From Ruminococcaceae bacterium UBA1448 (GTDB lineage: Bacteria; Bacillota; Clostridia; Oscillospirales; Ruminococcaceae), in NCBI GenBank assembly GCA_002329405.1, contig DCTE01000067.1, positions 21,388 through 39,187 of the forward strand: 17,800 nt of DNA, given 5' to 3'. Every line of letters begins with the position of its first letter. The stretch's first letter is position 1. The translations under genes and the position numbers were made by a program. Below, in pieces: positions 1 to 7,436 of this stretch. Under the pieces are notes generated by a model that had not been told where the DNA came from, did no database searches, and saw only the letters and a list, made by a program, of their open reading frames with translations.

Positions 1-1
1 C

Positions 2-616
2 CAGAACTACCGCAAGGGGCTGGAAGTCATCGGGGCGGAGACCGACCGCCTGTATGCCATGGTGGAGGAACTGCTGGATTTTTCCAGGATGGAAAGCGGC
101 CGGCTGAATATGCAGAAGGAAAAGATGGATATTCTTGCTGAACTGGAAGAAGCAGTGCTGATTTATGAAGAAAAGGCAAAAAAGGAAGATATTCTGGTCC
201 GGTACACCGGTCCGGGGATGCTGCCGGTTATCTTTGGCGACCGGGCGCGCCTGCGGCAGGTGTTCATCAATGTCATTGACAATGCGATCAAATACTCTGA
301 TCCCGGCGGGGAAATCCGTATCAGTGCCGCGGTCCGCGGGGATAGCATCCTGATCCAGGTGTCGGATGACGGGATTGGCATTGCCCCGGAAGATCTTCCG
401 CGGGTCAAAATGCGGTTTTATAAGGGCAATTATTCCCGCCGGGGAAGCGGTATTGGGCTGGCGGTCGCAGATGAAATTATCGCACAGCATGGCGGTAGCC
501 TGACACTAACCTCTACAGTCGGTGTCGGGACAACGGTTCATATTCTGATTCCGGTGAGCGGTCAGCAGTCTGCCGCTCAAAGTGGCGGTGAACAGACGAT
601 TATTGAAATTGAATAA
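2..616 (+). CDS. Sensor histidine kinase, C-terminal part (5' end outside window)
   Basis: The frame is open from base 2, so this is the tail of a longer gene. The visible part starts in the second helix of a HisKA dimerisation domain (ETDRLYAMVEELLDFSRME). A complete HATPase_c domain follows: N box NVIDNAIKYS, G1 box DDGIGIAP, G2 box GSGIGLAVADEI and a final GVGTTVHILIP strand. The phosphorylated histidine and any sensor or membrane segments lie upstream of the window. The F box reads MRFYKGN, a mild departure from the usual ERFYRGD. By family, this is the kinase half of a two-component system at the membrane. A response regulator would be expected upstream, but none is visible. The acetyltransferase gene starts 15 bases after the stop, so the two are probably co-transcribed. 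The signal sensed cannot be inferred. Confidence 0.93.
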   Translation, partial: QNYRKGLEVIGAETDRLYAMVEELLDFSRMESGRLNMQKEKMDILAELEEAVLIYEEKAKKEDILVRYTGPGMLPVIFGDRARLRQVFINVIDNAIKYSDPGGEIRISAAVRGDSILIQVSDDGIGIAPEDLPRVKMRFYKGNYSRRGSGIGLAVADEIIAQHGGSLTLTSTVGVGTTVHILIPVSGQQSAAQSGGEQTIIEIE

Positions 617-631
617 AAGGACGGAGAAAAG

Positions 632-1117
632 ATGCTGAAACTCAGAAAAGCAACAGACAAAGATCTGGAAGCGATTACCGCGGTGGAATCTGTCTGCTTC
701 CCGCAGGCAGAGGCAGCTTCCCGGGAGAGCTTGGAAAACAGGCTGGCGGTTTATCCCGATCATTTCTGGTTGCTGGAAGAGGATGGACAGCTGGTCAGTT
801 TTATCAACGGGATGGTCACCAGTCTGCCCGATCTGACAGATGAGATGTATGAAAAGGCTGAACTGCACGACCAGGATGGGGCGTGGCAGATGATTTTCGG
901 GGTAGATACCATTCCATCCCGCCGCGGCAGAGGATACGCCGGGATGGTGCTCCGGGCAGTTATCGCGGAAACGAAAAAGGCAGGGAAAAAGGGACTGGTA
1001 CTGACCTGCAAGCCGGGCCTGATCGGGTATTACGCCCAGTTTGGCTTTAAAGATGAAGGAATTTCCGGTTCGGAACACGGCGGTGTTGTCTGGCACCAGA
1101 TGCGGCTGACCTTCTGA
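632..1117 (+). CDS. GNAT-family N-acetyltransferase
   Basis: A 161-residue protein of normal length for a single GNAT domain. The acetyl-CoA pyrophosphate loop is visible as RRGRGYAG near residues 96-103, after the strand MIFGVDTIP. The N-terminal pattern ESVCFPQAEAAS, followed by an FWLLEEDGQLVSFINGMVT strand pair, resembles the arylalkylamine N-acetyltransferase-like branch. The C-terminal YYAQFGFKDEG is the usual GNAT beta-bulge and loop. The family moves acetyl from acetyl-CoA to an amine; the substrate here is unknown. The ATG is preceded by AAAGGACGGAG at good spacing. It lies 15 bases after the histidine kinase and probably shares its transcript. No convincing terminator follows it. 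Confidence 0.85.
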   Translation: MLKLRKATDKDLEAITAVESVCFPQAEAASRESLENRLAVYPDHFWLLEEDGQLVSFINGMVTSLPDLTDEMYEKAELHDQDGAWQMIFGVDTIPSRRGRGYAGMVLRAVIAETKKAGKKGLVLTCKPGLIGYYAQFGFKDEGISGSEHGGVVWHQMRLTF

Positions 1118-1174
1118 TTTTTTACAAAAGGGAACAAAAGTGCGAAAATTGGGATGAATGTTCAGAAATATCCG

Positions 1175-1203
1175 TTGATTTTTGGGGCATAAGCCGATAT
1201 AAT
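1175..1203 (+). promoter_or_regulatory. Sigma-A-type promoter for the DUF1385-prmC unit
   Basis: TTGATT (1175-1180) and a perfect TATAAT (1198-1203) are separated by 17 bases. The start of transcription should fall near 1210. That leaves a leader of about 165 bases before the DUF1385 start codon. Confidence 0.75.
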
Positions 1204-1224
1204 AGATAAGGAATTGTCGGAGAA

Positions 1225-1321
1225 TCCGGGCTTGCCAAAAGGTGCCTGGAAATCTGATATCAGATTATCTCCAGAGCATCTGCGCTGGCTGGAAAATGGC
1301 TGCCGTATCGTGAAAAACGGC
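1225..1321 (+). promoter_or_regulatory. Hairpin-rich 5' leader, function unknown
   Basis: Four short inverted repeats follow one another between the promoter and the DUF1385 gene. They are: 1225-1250 (TCCGGGC with GCCTGGA, one G-U pair); 1251-1266 (a perfect 16-base palindrome, AATCTGATATCAGATT); 1271-1288 (CCAGAGC with GCGCTGG, one mismatch, loop ATCT); and 1302-1321 (GCCGT with ACGGC). No T-run follows, so this is not a standard terminator. No known riboswitch consensus was recognised. A short open frame crosses the region but has no usable start. The stretch could be a cis-regulatory leader, a protein-binding RNA or a processed small RNA. Confidence 0.35.
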
Positions 1322-1376
1322 TGACCAAGTTTCGGCGCGGCGCCTGTATACAGTTTTGACAGGAAGAAGGAATCAC

Positions 1377-2330
1377 ATGAATCAATCGGAACACCCGACC
1401 TGTCCTGCCGGCTTTAAAACCAGTATCGGCGGACAGGCGATTATAGAAGGCGTTATGATGAAGGGACCGAAAAAGACGGCCATGTCGGTTCGCAAACAGG
1501 ACGGTACCCTGTATCAGGAAGTATGGGATAACCCCGCTAAAAAATGGTATCATAAAGTTCCCTTTGTCCGCGGCGTGACCAACTTTATCAGCAGTATGGT
1601 AGATGGATACAAATGCCTGATGAAGTCGGCAGAGATTGCGACGGACGGCCTCCAGGACGAGGAACCATCTAAATTTGATAAGTGGCTGGAAGAAAAGTTT
1701 GGCGACAAGCTAGTCAAAACGGTCGGCTATATTTCAATGGTGCTGGGGCTGGTGCTGGCAATGCTTCTGTTTGTCTATCTGCCGGCGCAGGCGGTCAGCC
1801 TCTGTAAGGGTTTTCTGCCTTCCTGGAGCTATTCGCTGGTGGAAGGCCTGATCAAACTGGGTATCTTCATCGGATATATGGCTCTGGTATCACTGCTGCC
1901 GGATATGAAACGGATGTTTTCCTATCACGGTGCCGAACATAAAACAATCGCCTGCTTTGAGGCAGGAGAAGCACTCACTGTTGAAAATGTTCACAAGCAT
2001 ACCCGTTTCCATCCCCGCTGCGGAACGAGCTTTATCTTTCTGGTACTGTTCATCTCGATTATCCTTTCATCGGTCGTGACCTGGAACAGTCTGGTGATCC
2101 GGGTAGCTCTCAAACTGCTGATGCTGCCGCTGGTGATGGCGATTGCCTATGAACTGATCCGGCTGGCAGGACGGCATGACAATCTGTTTACCCGAATCGT
2201 GTCCTGGCCGGGACTCAAAATTCAGCGGCTGACCACCCGTGAGCCGGACGACGGCATGATTGAGGCTGCAATTGCTTCGATTAAAGCGGTTCTGCCGGAA
2301 GATCTGAAAGACGCGGTATGGGGCGAGTAA
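1377..2330 (+). CDS. DUF1385 family membrane protein (YqhQ-like)
   Basis: 317 residues. The start chosen is the ATG at 1377 because AGGAAGAAGG lies six bases upstream; an in-frame TTG at 1356 would add seven residues. The N-terminus carries the family hallmark GGQAIIEGVMMKGPKK. Two hydrophobic segments follow (roughly residues 115-140 and 155-180), then the conserved polar block MFSYHGAEHKTIACFEAG and HTRFHPRCGTSF, and a further pair of membrane segments. DUF1385 proteins are widespread in Firmicutes, commonly next to prmC/prfA, and have no established biochemical role. The conserved His/Glu/Cys block suggests a metal site, which is inference. The gene ends within the likely start region of prmC, implying translational coupling. 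Confidence 0.88.
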   Translation: MNQSEHPTCPAGFKTSIGGQAIIEGVMMKGPKKTAMSVRKQDGTLYQEVWDNPAKKWYHKVPFVRGVTNFISSMVDGYKCLMKSAEIATDGLQDEEPSKFDKWLEEKFGDKLVKTVGYISMVLGLVLAMLLFVYLPAQAVSLCKGFLPSWSYSLVEGLIKLGIFIGYMALVSLLPDMKRMFSYHGAEHKTIACFEAGEALTVENVHKHTRFHPRCGTSFIFLVLFISIILSSVVTWNSLVIRVALKLLMLPLVMAIAYELIRLAGRHDNLFTRIVSWPGLKIQRLTTREPDDGMIEAAIASIKAVLPEDLKDAVWGE

Positions 2331-2335
2331 ACCGG

Positions 2336-3214
2336 ATGGAAAAAACGCAGACGCTGAAAGAATGGCTGTCACAGGACAGAGTTTTGCTGGATCGGCTGGA
2401 GCAGGCAGTCCAGCGGGAACTTGTGGGAATCACCGATACCCCCGGTTTTGAAGCGGGGCTGATGCTGGAAACCGTTTTCGGGGTGTCGCGGACTGATATC
2501 TTGCTGGGCAGGACAGTATCTCTGGATGGTGGGCGGCGTGAGCAGCTGCTGGCACTGGTGCAGGGCAGAAAAGAACGCCGGCCGCTGCAATATCTGCTGG
2601 GCAGTTGGGAGTTTTACGGACGGCCTTTTATTGTCGGGGAAGGGGTATTGATTCCCCGGCCGGATACCGAGATCCTGGCAGAACAGGTGCTGGCGGGGCT
2701 GGAACATGTAAAAGCACCGCGGGTGCTGGAATTGTGCGGCGGCAGCGGCTGCCTGGCAGTAACCGTCGCACTGGAACGGCCGGATGCAGAGGTCTGGTGC
2801 GTGGAAAAGTCGGAGGCGGCTTTTTCGTATCTCAAAAGAAACAATGATGCGCTCGGTGCGGAGGTACATATCCTGTTGGGCGATGCGTTGGATACTGGAT
2901 GTGTGGAGGGGGATTTTGACTGTATCCTCTCCAATCCGCCCTATCTGTCGGATAGCGATATGCGTGAATTGGAACCAGAAGTCCGGTGTGAACCGGCGAT
3001 GGCACTTTATGGTGATGCGGACGGCCTGTTCTTTTATCGGGAGCTGACGGCGCGATGGGCAGACAGACTGCGTCCGGGCGGACTACTGGCCTATGAAATT
3101 GGAATGGGGCAGCAGTCACAGGTCGCCGCTTTCATGCAGGCGGCTGGATTAAATACTATTTGCCAAACAATGGATTACGGTGGTATAATTAGGGTATTGA
3201 CCGCAAGGGCCTGA
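2336..3214 (+). CDS. prmC: Peptide chain release factor N5-glutamine methyltransferase
   Basis: 292 residues from the ATG at 2336, which has GGGGCGAG eight bases upstream. An in-frame ATG at 2318 overlapping the DUF1385 gene is possible and would add six residues. The helical N-terminal domain (about residues 1-85) ends in RRPLQYLLGSWEFYGRPF and LIPRPDTE, both typical of PrmC/HemK. The SAM site reads VLELCGGSGCLAV, and the catalytic NPPY motif is at about residues 200-203. PrmC methylates the glutamine of the GGQ motif in release factors 1 and 2, speeding peptide release. prfA, its frequent neighbour, is not present here; recA follows instead. The recA promoter lies within the last codons of this gene. 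Confidence 0.95.
   Translation: MEKTQTLKEWLSQDRVLLDRLEQAVQRELVGITDTPGFEAGLMLETVFGVSRTDILLGRTVSLDGGRREQLLALVQGRKERRPLQYLLGSWEFYGRPFIVGEGVLIPRPDTEILAEQVLAGLEHVKAPRVLELCGGSGCLAVTVALERPDAEVWCVEKSEAAFSYLKRNNDALGAEVHILLGDALDTGCVEGDFDCILSNPPYLSDSDMRELEPEVRCEPAMALYGDADGLFFYRELTARWADRLRPGGLLAYEIGMGQQSQVAAFMQAAGLNTICQTMDYGGIIRVLTARA
3160..3189 (+). promoter_or_regulatory. Extended -10 promoter for recA, inside the prmC 3' end
   Basis: TTGCCA (3160-3165), an 18-base spacer and TATAAT (3184-3189) preceded by TGG, which forms an extended -10. The start of transcription should be near 3196, giving a recA leader of about 100 bases. No LexA/DinR box (consensus CGAAC-N4-GTTCG) was found around it. Confidence 0.7.
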
Positions 3215-3255
3215 TCGCTTAGTGAGCGGCTGTACCGATAGAAAAATGAGGACGG

Positions 3256-3279
3256 AGCCCGGCGAAAGTTTTCCGGGCT
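3256..3279 (+). promoter_or_regulatory. recA leader hairpin next to the ribosome binding site
   Basis: A perfect 7-base-pair stem (AGCCCGG with CCGGGCT, 10-base loop). Its 3' arm abuts the purine-rich recA ribosome binding site GGAAAGGAAAGGAA. There is no T-run, so it is not a terminator. It may stabilise the transcript or modulate initiation. Confidence 0.5.
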
Positions 3280-3299
3280 GGAAAGGAAAGGAACAGATT

Positions 3300-4568
3300 A
3301 TGGCGAAAGCGAAAAACGCCGATAAAAATGCACTTCAGCAGTTGGATACCCGTGAAGAACGCCGAAAGGCCCTTGAAGAAGTTATTGCACAGGTGGAAAA
3401 GCAGTATGGCCCCGGTTCCCTGATGCGTCTGGGGCAGAATAAGACGATGAATGTCGATGTGATTCCGACCGGGTCGCTCTGTCTGGACATTGCGCTCGGT
3501 GTTGGCGGTGTTCCGAAAGGAAGAATCGTTGAAATCTATGGACCGGAATCTTCCGGTAAAACGACGGTTGCGCTTCAGATGGTCGCACAGGCACAGAAGG
3601 CGGGCGGTGAAGCGGCGTTTATTGACGTTGAACACGCACTGGACCCGGTTTATGCAAAGGCACTGGGCGTTGATATTGATTCGCTGCTGGTTTCTCAGCC
3701 GTCAACCGGTGAGGAAGCACTGGAAATTACCGAAGCACTGGTTCGCTCGAATGCACTTTCGATCATCGTTATCGACTCGGTCGCAGCGATGGCAACCAAA
3801 GCGGAGATTGAAGGGGATATGGGCGACAGCCATGTCGGTTTGCAGGCCCGTCTTATGAGCCAGGCGATGCGCAAACTGACCGGCATTATCGGCAAGACAA
3901 ACTGTGTCGCAATTTTCATCAACCAGATTCGTGAAAAGATTGGCGTTATGTTTGGCAATCCTGAGACAACGACTGGCGGCCGTGCACTCAAGTATTTTGC
4001 GACGGTCCGTATTGATGTCCGCAAAGGGGAAGCGATTAAGGACGGCAATGAGTTTGTCGGCAATGTCACCCGCTGTAAGGTCGTTAAAAACAAGGTTGCG
4101 CCTCCATTTAAGGAGTGCTCGTTTGACCTGCTGTTCGGCGAAGGGACGTCCCGCGAAGGTGAACTGATCGACCTGGGTACTGCGCTGGGCGTGGTGGTCA
4201 AGTCGGGTTCCTGGTTCAGCTTTAAAGGGGAACGGATTGGACAGGGTAAGGAACGTGTCCGCGCTTTCCTGAAAAACAATCCGGCAGTCGGTGAGGAGAT
4301 CGAAAAGCTGATTCGGGAGAATATCGACCGCTTTATTTTCAACCCGGCGACAAAAGGAAAGGCCGCGACGATTTCGGTCCGGGGCGGTGTACTGGCATGG
4401 AATGGCAGTGCATTTGTCCGTGAGGGCGGCGATGACACCGTTGTTGAAACGGCAGTCGCTGAGGATGAGGATACCACCTATTCGCTGGCGGATGAGGCAC
4501 CGGACAATTCGACAGATATCACCGATTTTGAGCTGGATGTCGAAGCGGACCTGGATGACTTCGTATGA
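3300..4568 (+). CDS. recA: Recombinase RecA
   Basis: 422 residues from the ATG at 3300, which follows GGAAAGGAAAGGAA; an upstream in-frame GTG has no such signal and lies outside the conserved protein. Walker A GPESSGKT is at about residues 81-88, Walker B LSIIVIDSVAAM further on, and the L2/ATP-cap region includes FINQIREKIGVMFGNPETTT. RecA forms filaments on single-stranded DNA, catalyses strand exchange and triggers LexA self-cleavage. The protein is about 70 residues longer than the usual roughly 350. The extra part follows IDRF: a linker containing SVRGGVLAWNGSAFV, then a very acidic tail ending in ELDVEADLDDFV. Acidic RecA tails are known to damp DNA binding, but this one is unusually long. 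It overlaps recX by ATGA. Confidence 0.98.
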   Translation: MAKAKNADKNALQQLDTREERRKALEEVIAQVEKQYGPGSLMRLGQNKTMNVDVIPTGSLCLDIALGVGGVPKGRIVEIYGPESSGKTTVALQMVAQAQKAGGEAAFIDVEHALDPVYAKALGVDIDSLLVSQPSTGEEALEITEALVRSNALSIIVIDSVAAMATKAEIEGDMGDSHVGLQARLMSQAMRKLTGIIGKTNCVAIFINQIREKIGVMFGNPETTTGGRALKYFATVRIDVRKGEAIKDGNEFVGNVTRCKVVKNKVAPPFKECSFDLLFGEGTSREGELIDLGTALGVVVKSGSWFSFKGERIGQGKERVRAFLKNNPAVGEEIEKLIRENIDRFIFNPATKGKAATISVRGGVLAWNGSAFVREGGDDTVVETAVAEDEDTTYSLADEAPDNSTDITDFELDVEADLDDFV

Positions 4569-5236
4569 TCATTACGTCGATAACCAGATACGGGGATAAA
4601 GGAAACCGGTACCGGATAGATGTCGATGGTGAATACTGGTATATTCTGGCTGATACGCTGATCATGGATTTCCGTCTGCGCAAGGGTATGTCGGTTACAG
4701 AAGAGCTGCTCGGAGAAATCCGGGCGGCTGCAGATTACCGCAAGGGGCGGGAACGTGCTTTTTATCTGCTGGAAAGCAGGGAACATACCAAATCGGAACT
4801 GGCAGCCAAATTGGCGCGGAATATCGACTGGGAGACAGCGCGGAAAATTGCGGATGAGATGGAGTCGCTGGGACTGATTCACGAGACAGACTATGCCAGG
4901 CGGCTTGCCGAATATCTCAGCAGTGTCCGGCACCACGGCTCCCGCAGAATCTATCAGGAACTGATGAAAAAGGGATTTTCCGGCAGCGATATCCAGCAGG
5001 CATTGGATGCGATTGAAACGGATGAGGATGAGCTGACTGCTCTGGCACGGAAAAAATATGCCCGTTTTTTACAGCCGTCGGAAGAGGAAGAGGAACCTTC
5101 CGGGTTTTGCCGGGGATATTCCAAAGGAAAAAATAAGGCAATTCAGGGGCTGATGCGTCTTGGATACAGCTTTGGCGAGAGTCTCGCAGCCGTTGAGCGG
5201 GTAGAGGCAGAGCTGGCGGAAGAGACGCAGGAATGA
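4565..5236 (+). CDS. recX: Regulatory protein RecX
   Basis: 223 residues. The start ATG overlaps the recA stop as ATGA, so RecX translation is coupled to RecA. Features of the family are RAFYLLESREHTKSELAAKL (first helical repeat), the central LIHETDYARRLAEYL with RIYQELMKKGFS, and a last repeat ending NKAIQGLMRLGYSFGESLAAV. The first 60 residues form a small beta-rich extension, common in Firmicute RecX. RecX binds RecA filaments and limits their growth and activity. The direct genetic coupling supports that role. Confidence 0.93.
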   Translation: MIITSITRYGDKGNRYRIDVDGEYWYILADTLIMDFRLRKGMSVTEELLGEIRAAADYRKGRERAFYLLESREHTKSELAAKLARNIDWETARKIADEMESLGLIHETDYARRLAEYLSSVRHHGSRRIYQELMKKGFSGSDIQQALDAIETDEDELTALARKKYARFLQPSEEEEEPSGFCRGYSKGKNKAIQGLMRLGYSFGESLAAVERVEAELAEETQE

Positions 5237-5282
5237 GCCTGTGCGGCTGATGCCGCTGAATATATAAAAAGGGGAGCAAATT

Positions 5283-6677
5283 ATGTCCGAAAAACCAATC
5301 AAAGTCGGCATGGTCAGCCTGGGATGTCCGAAAAACCAGGTCGACGCCGAGATGATGCTGCATAAACTGAAAGAAGCAGGTTTTCAGCTGGAAACCGAAC
5401 CCGGACTGGCTGACGTAGTCATTATCAATACCTGCGGCTTTATCCAGTCGGCAAAGGAAGAAGCAATCGAAAATATTGACGAATTCCTGACGCTTAAAGA
5501 AGAAGGCAGAATCAAAAAGGTCATCATCACCGGCTGTCTGGCAGAACGTTACGCAGATGATATCGCAGAGAATATGCCGCAGGCGGACGTCATCGCCGGG
5601 ATTGGCTGTGACGGTGATATTGTTTCGATGGTACAGCGTGCGCTGGAGGGTGAAGTGCTGCGGCTGAAGGCCCCTAAAGAAGATCTGCCGCTGGAAGGCG
5701 GACGGGAACTATATTCCCTGCCGTTTTACGCTTATCTGAAGATCGCCGAAGGATGCGATAACTGCTGCTCTTACTGTGCGATTCCGTCTATCCGCGGACG
5801 TTTCCGTTCCCGTCCGATGGAAAATGTCGTAAAGGAAGCAGAAGAATTGGCCAGACAGGGTGTCACCGAGCTGGTTGTTGTTGCACAGGATACCACCCGT
5901 TATGGCCGTGACCTGTACGGCGAATACAAACTTGCCGAGCTGCTGCGCCGGCTGTGTAAAATTGACGGTATCCGCTGGATTCGTACACTCTATGCTTATC
6001 CTGAGCGGATTACCGACGAGCTGATCGACGTGATCGCGACGGAAGATAAGCTGGTCAAGTATCTGGATATTCCGATGCAGCACTGTGACCCGGATATCCT
6101 GCGGGCGATGAACCGTCCGGGCAGCGGCAAGGAGTATAAAGCACTGATTCGCAAACTGCGGGAGAGAATTCCCGGCATCGTACTGCGGACCTCGCTGATC
6201 GCAGGGTTCCCGGGGGAGAGCCGCGACCAGTTCAAGAAACTGGCACAGTTTGTCAAGGATCTGCGGCTGGATCATGTCGGCTGTTTTGCTTATTCTGAAG
6301 AGGAAGGCACCCGTGCTGCGGAGATGGAGCATCAGGTTGATGTTGAGGAACGCACCCGCCGCGCGGAGATTGTCGCCGAGGAGCAGGACAACATCAATAT
6401 GATGAAGAACGAAAAACGTCTGGGCCAGATTGTCACAGTTGTGACCGAAGGCTGGGACAAATACGCTGAATGCTATTTCGGGCGCAGTGAATATGAAGCA
6501 CCTGAAATTGACGGGAAGATCTTCTTTACTTCCCGCCGCCGTCCTTATCTGGGCGAATATTTGCAGGTCCGGCTGGATGATATGATGGATATTGACCTGC
6601 TGGGCACCAATGTTGAGGATATCAAAGACGGACAGTCGGATGAAAGGAATGACGCTGGAAATGAATCTGCCGAATAA
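5283..6677 (+). CDS. rimO: Ribosomal protein uS12 methylthiotransferase RimO
   Basis: 464 residues, preceded by AAAAGGGGAGC at good spacing. Cys15 (in SLGCPKN, diagnostic of RimO rather than MiaB), Cys51 (NTCGF) and Cys85 (TGCLAER) bind the auxiliary 4Fe-4S cluster. The radical-SAM motif is Cys158/Cys162/Cys165 in CDNCCSYCAIP. A C-terminal TRAM domain follows (about residues 380-445). RimO adds a methylthio group to a conserved aspartate of ribosomal protein S12, using SAM and sulfur. A hydrophilic tail of about 15 residues extends past the TRAM domain and overlaps the start of pgsA. The 46-base gap from recX holds a small hairpin (5243-5256) but no terminator. Confidence 0.97.
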   Translation: MSEKPIKVGMVSLGCPKNQVDAEMMLHKLKEAGFQLETEPGLADVVIINTCGFIQSAKEEAIENIDEFLTLKEEGRIKKVIITGCLAERYADDIAENMPQADVIAGIGCDGDIVSMVQRALEGEVLRLKAPKEDLPLEGGRELYSLPFYAYLKIAEGCDNCCSYCAIPSIRGRFRSRPMENVVKEAEELARQGVTELVVVAQDTTRYGRDLYGEYKLAELLRRLCKIDGIRWIRTLYAYPERITDELIDVIATEDKLVKYLDIPMQHCDPDILRAMNRPGSGKEYKALIRKLRERIPGIVLRTSLIAGFPGESRDQFKKLAQFVKDLRLDHVGCFAYSEEEGTRAAEMEHQVDVEERTRRAEIVAEEQDNINMMKNEKRLGQIVTVVTEGWDKYAECYFGRSEYEAPEIDGKIFFTSRRRPYLGEYLQVRLDDMMDIDLLGTNVEDIKDGQSDERNDAGNESAE

Positions 6678-7224
6678 ACTGACCCTCTTACGGGTTATTC
6701 TGGTACCGTTTTTCCTGTTGTTTCTGCTGGTGGACCAGATTCCGCTGCATGGACTGTGGGCACTGCTGATCTTTGCAGCCGCGTCGGTGACCGACGCGAT
6801 GGATGGGCATATTGCACGCAGCCGGGGACTGATCACCGATTTCGGCAAATTTCTTGACCCGGTTGCAGATAAAGTTTTGGTATTTGCGGCGTTGATTGCG
6901 TTTGTTGAGCTGGGGCTGGCATCTTCCGCTGCTGTCGTCATCATGATGGCGCGGGAATTCCTGGTCAGTTCAATGCGGATGGTCGCTGCCAGCAAGGGCC
7001 GGGTTATTGCGGCCGGCAAGTCCGGCAAGGTCAAAACCGCTGTAACAATGGTCTCAATTGTGGCGATTTTGCTGCTGATGGCGTTGGGAGATCTTGTCAC
7101 CGGTATGACGGTTTCGCTGGCGGCGGTCAGCAATGTCCTGATCTGGGTTTGCGGTGTCATCACTGTCTATTCGGGTGTCGAATATCTGGTGCAGAATAAG
7201 GATGTCTTTACCGGTTCGATGTAA
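6661..7224 (+). CDS. pgsA: CDP-diacylglycerol-glycerol-3-phosphate 3-phosphatidyltransferase
   Basis: 187 residues from the ATG at 6661, giving the typical N-terminus MNLPNKLTLLRV; in-frame ATGs at 6640 and 6649 are also possible. AAAGGA lies 12 bases upstream. The CDP-alcohol phosphotransferase motif is complete: Asp45, Asp48-Gly49, Ala52-Arg53, Gly62, Asp66 and Asp70. The protein is mostly hydrophobic, consistent with a multi-span membrane enzyme. It makes phosphatidylglycerol phosphate, the committed step to phosphatidylglycerol and cardiolipin. The gene overlaps the end of rimO by 17 bases. A CCGGTT/AACCGG inverted repeat (7211-7228) spans the stop codon but lacks a T-run. Confidence 0.94.
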   Translation: MNLPNKLTLLRVILVPFFLLFLLVDQIPLHGLWALLIFAAASVTDAMDGHIARSRGLITDFGKFLDPVADKVLVFAALIAFVELGLASSAAVVIMMAREFLVSSMRMVAASKGRVIAAGKSGKVKTAVTMVSIVAILLLMALGDLVTGMTVSLAAVSNVLIWVCGVITVYSGVEYLVQNKDVFTGSM

Positions 7225-7244
7225 CCGGCAGCAAAAGCGAATGG

Positions 7245-7288
7245 GCTGCATATGGTGAGGAAAGGTGTTTGTATCCTGACCATGCGGC
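7245..7288 (+). promoter_or_regulatory. Long stem-loop at the start of the pgsA-cysE gap
   Basis: GCTGCAT (7245-7251) pairs with ATGCGGC (7282-7288, one G-U pair). GGT/ACC and AGGA/TCCT continue the stem, interrupted by a two-base bulge and a G-G mismatch, with a 12-base loop. No T-run follows it directly. The loop sequence GGTGTTT (7264-7270) can also pair with AGACACC (7411-7417), the 3' arm of the hairpin near cysE, so it may belong to a switching leader. This is structural reading only. Confidence 0.4.
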
Positions 7289-7331
7289 GGCGCTTTTGCC
7301 GATCATCTAGTTTTTGAAGGGAATGGAAAAA

Positions 7332-7436
7332 ATGTCTTTTCTGATGACAGCAAAGCGGGTACGCACGCTTTGGGGCTTTCGCCTGGTGATTTTCGGGTGT
7401 TGCGGTATGCAGACACCTCTTGTTTACCATGTCTGA
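7332..7436 (+). CDS. Putative cysteine leader peptide upstream of cysE
   Basis: A 34-codon frame starting at the ATG at 7332, nine bases after AAGGGA; an in-frame ATG at 7323 would add three residues but is too close to that site. The peptide begins MSFLMTAKRVRTLWG and contains FGCCGMQTP near its end. The adjacent Cys codons TGT-TGC are at 7398-7403. The TGA (7434-7436) directly abuts the AGAAAGGAA ribosome binding site of cysE. The peptide resembles no enzyme. Position, size and tandem codons for the pathway's product amino acid match ribosome-stalling leader peptides. Cysteine-responsive polycysteine short ORFs are established in mycobacteria; applying the idea here is inference. Confidence 0.55.
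   Translation: MSFLMTAKRVRTLWGFRLVIFGCCGMQTPLVYHV
7395..7425 (+). promoter_or_regulatory. Attenuator-like hairpin overlapping the Cys-Cys codons
   Basis: GGGTGT-TGC (7395-7403) pairs with GCA-G-ACACCT (7409-7418) around a five-base loop, with one bulged G and one terminal G-U pair. The TCTTGTTT that follows is U-rich but imperfect. The two Cys codons form the 5' arm, so a ribosome paused there for lack of Cys-tRNA would prevent the hairpin from forming. Whether it stops transcription or only affects cysE initiation cannot be told from sequence. Confidence 0.45.

Noticed and set aside
1214..1324. A short open plus-strand frame through the DUF1385 leader that reads like coding sequence.
   Set aside because: Its only start is a TTG a few bases after the predicted transcription start with no usable ribosome binding site, and the hairpins explain the region at least as well.
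3190..3299. CGAAAGTTTTCCG as a possible LexA box in the recA leader.
   Set aside because: It lacks the CGAAC/GTTCG half-sites and is fully explained by the AGCCCGG/CCGGGCT hairpin.
5709..7163. A long open frame on the minus strand opposite rimO and pgsA.
   Set aside because: Both genes on the plus strand are complete and have all catalytic motifs. The antisense frame matches no family and is a by-product of codon bias.
7252..7317. A second, earlier 21-codon frame with two separated Cys codons in the pgsA-cysE gap.
   Set aside because: No ribosome binding site precedes it, its start lies inside a long stem, and its Cys codons are not adjacent. The frame at 7332 is far better supported.
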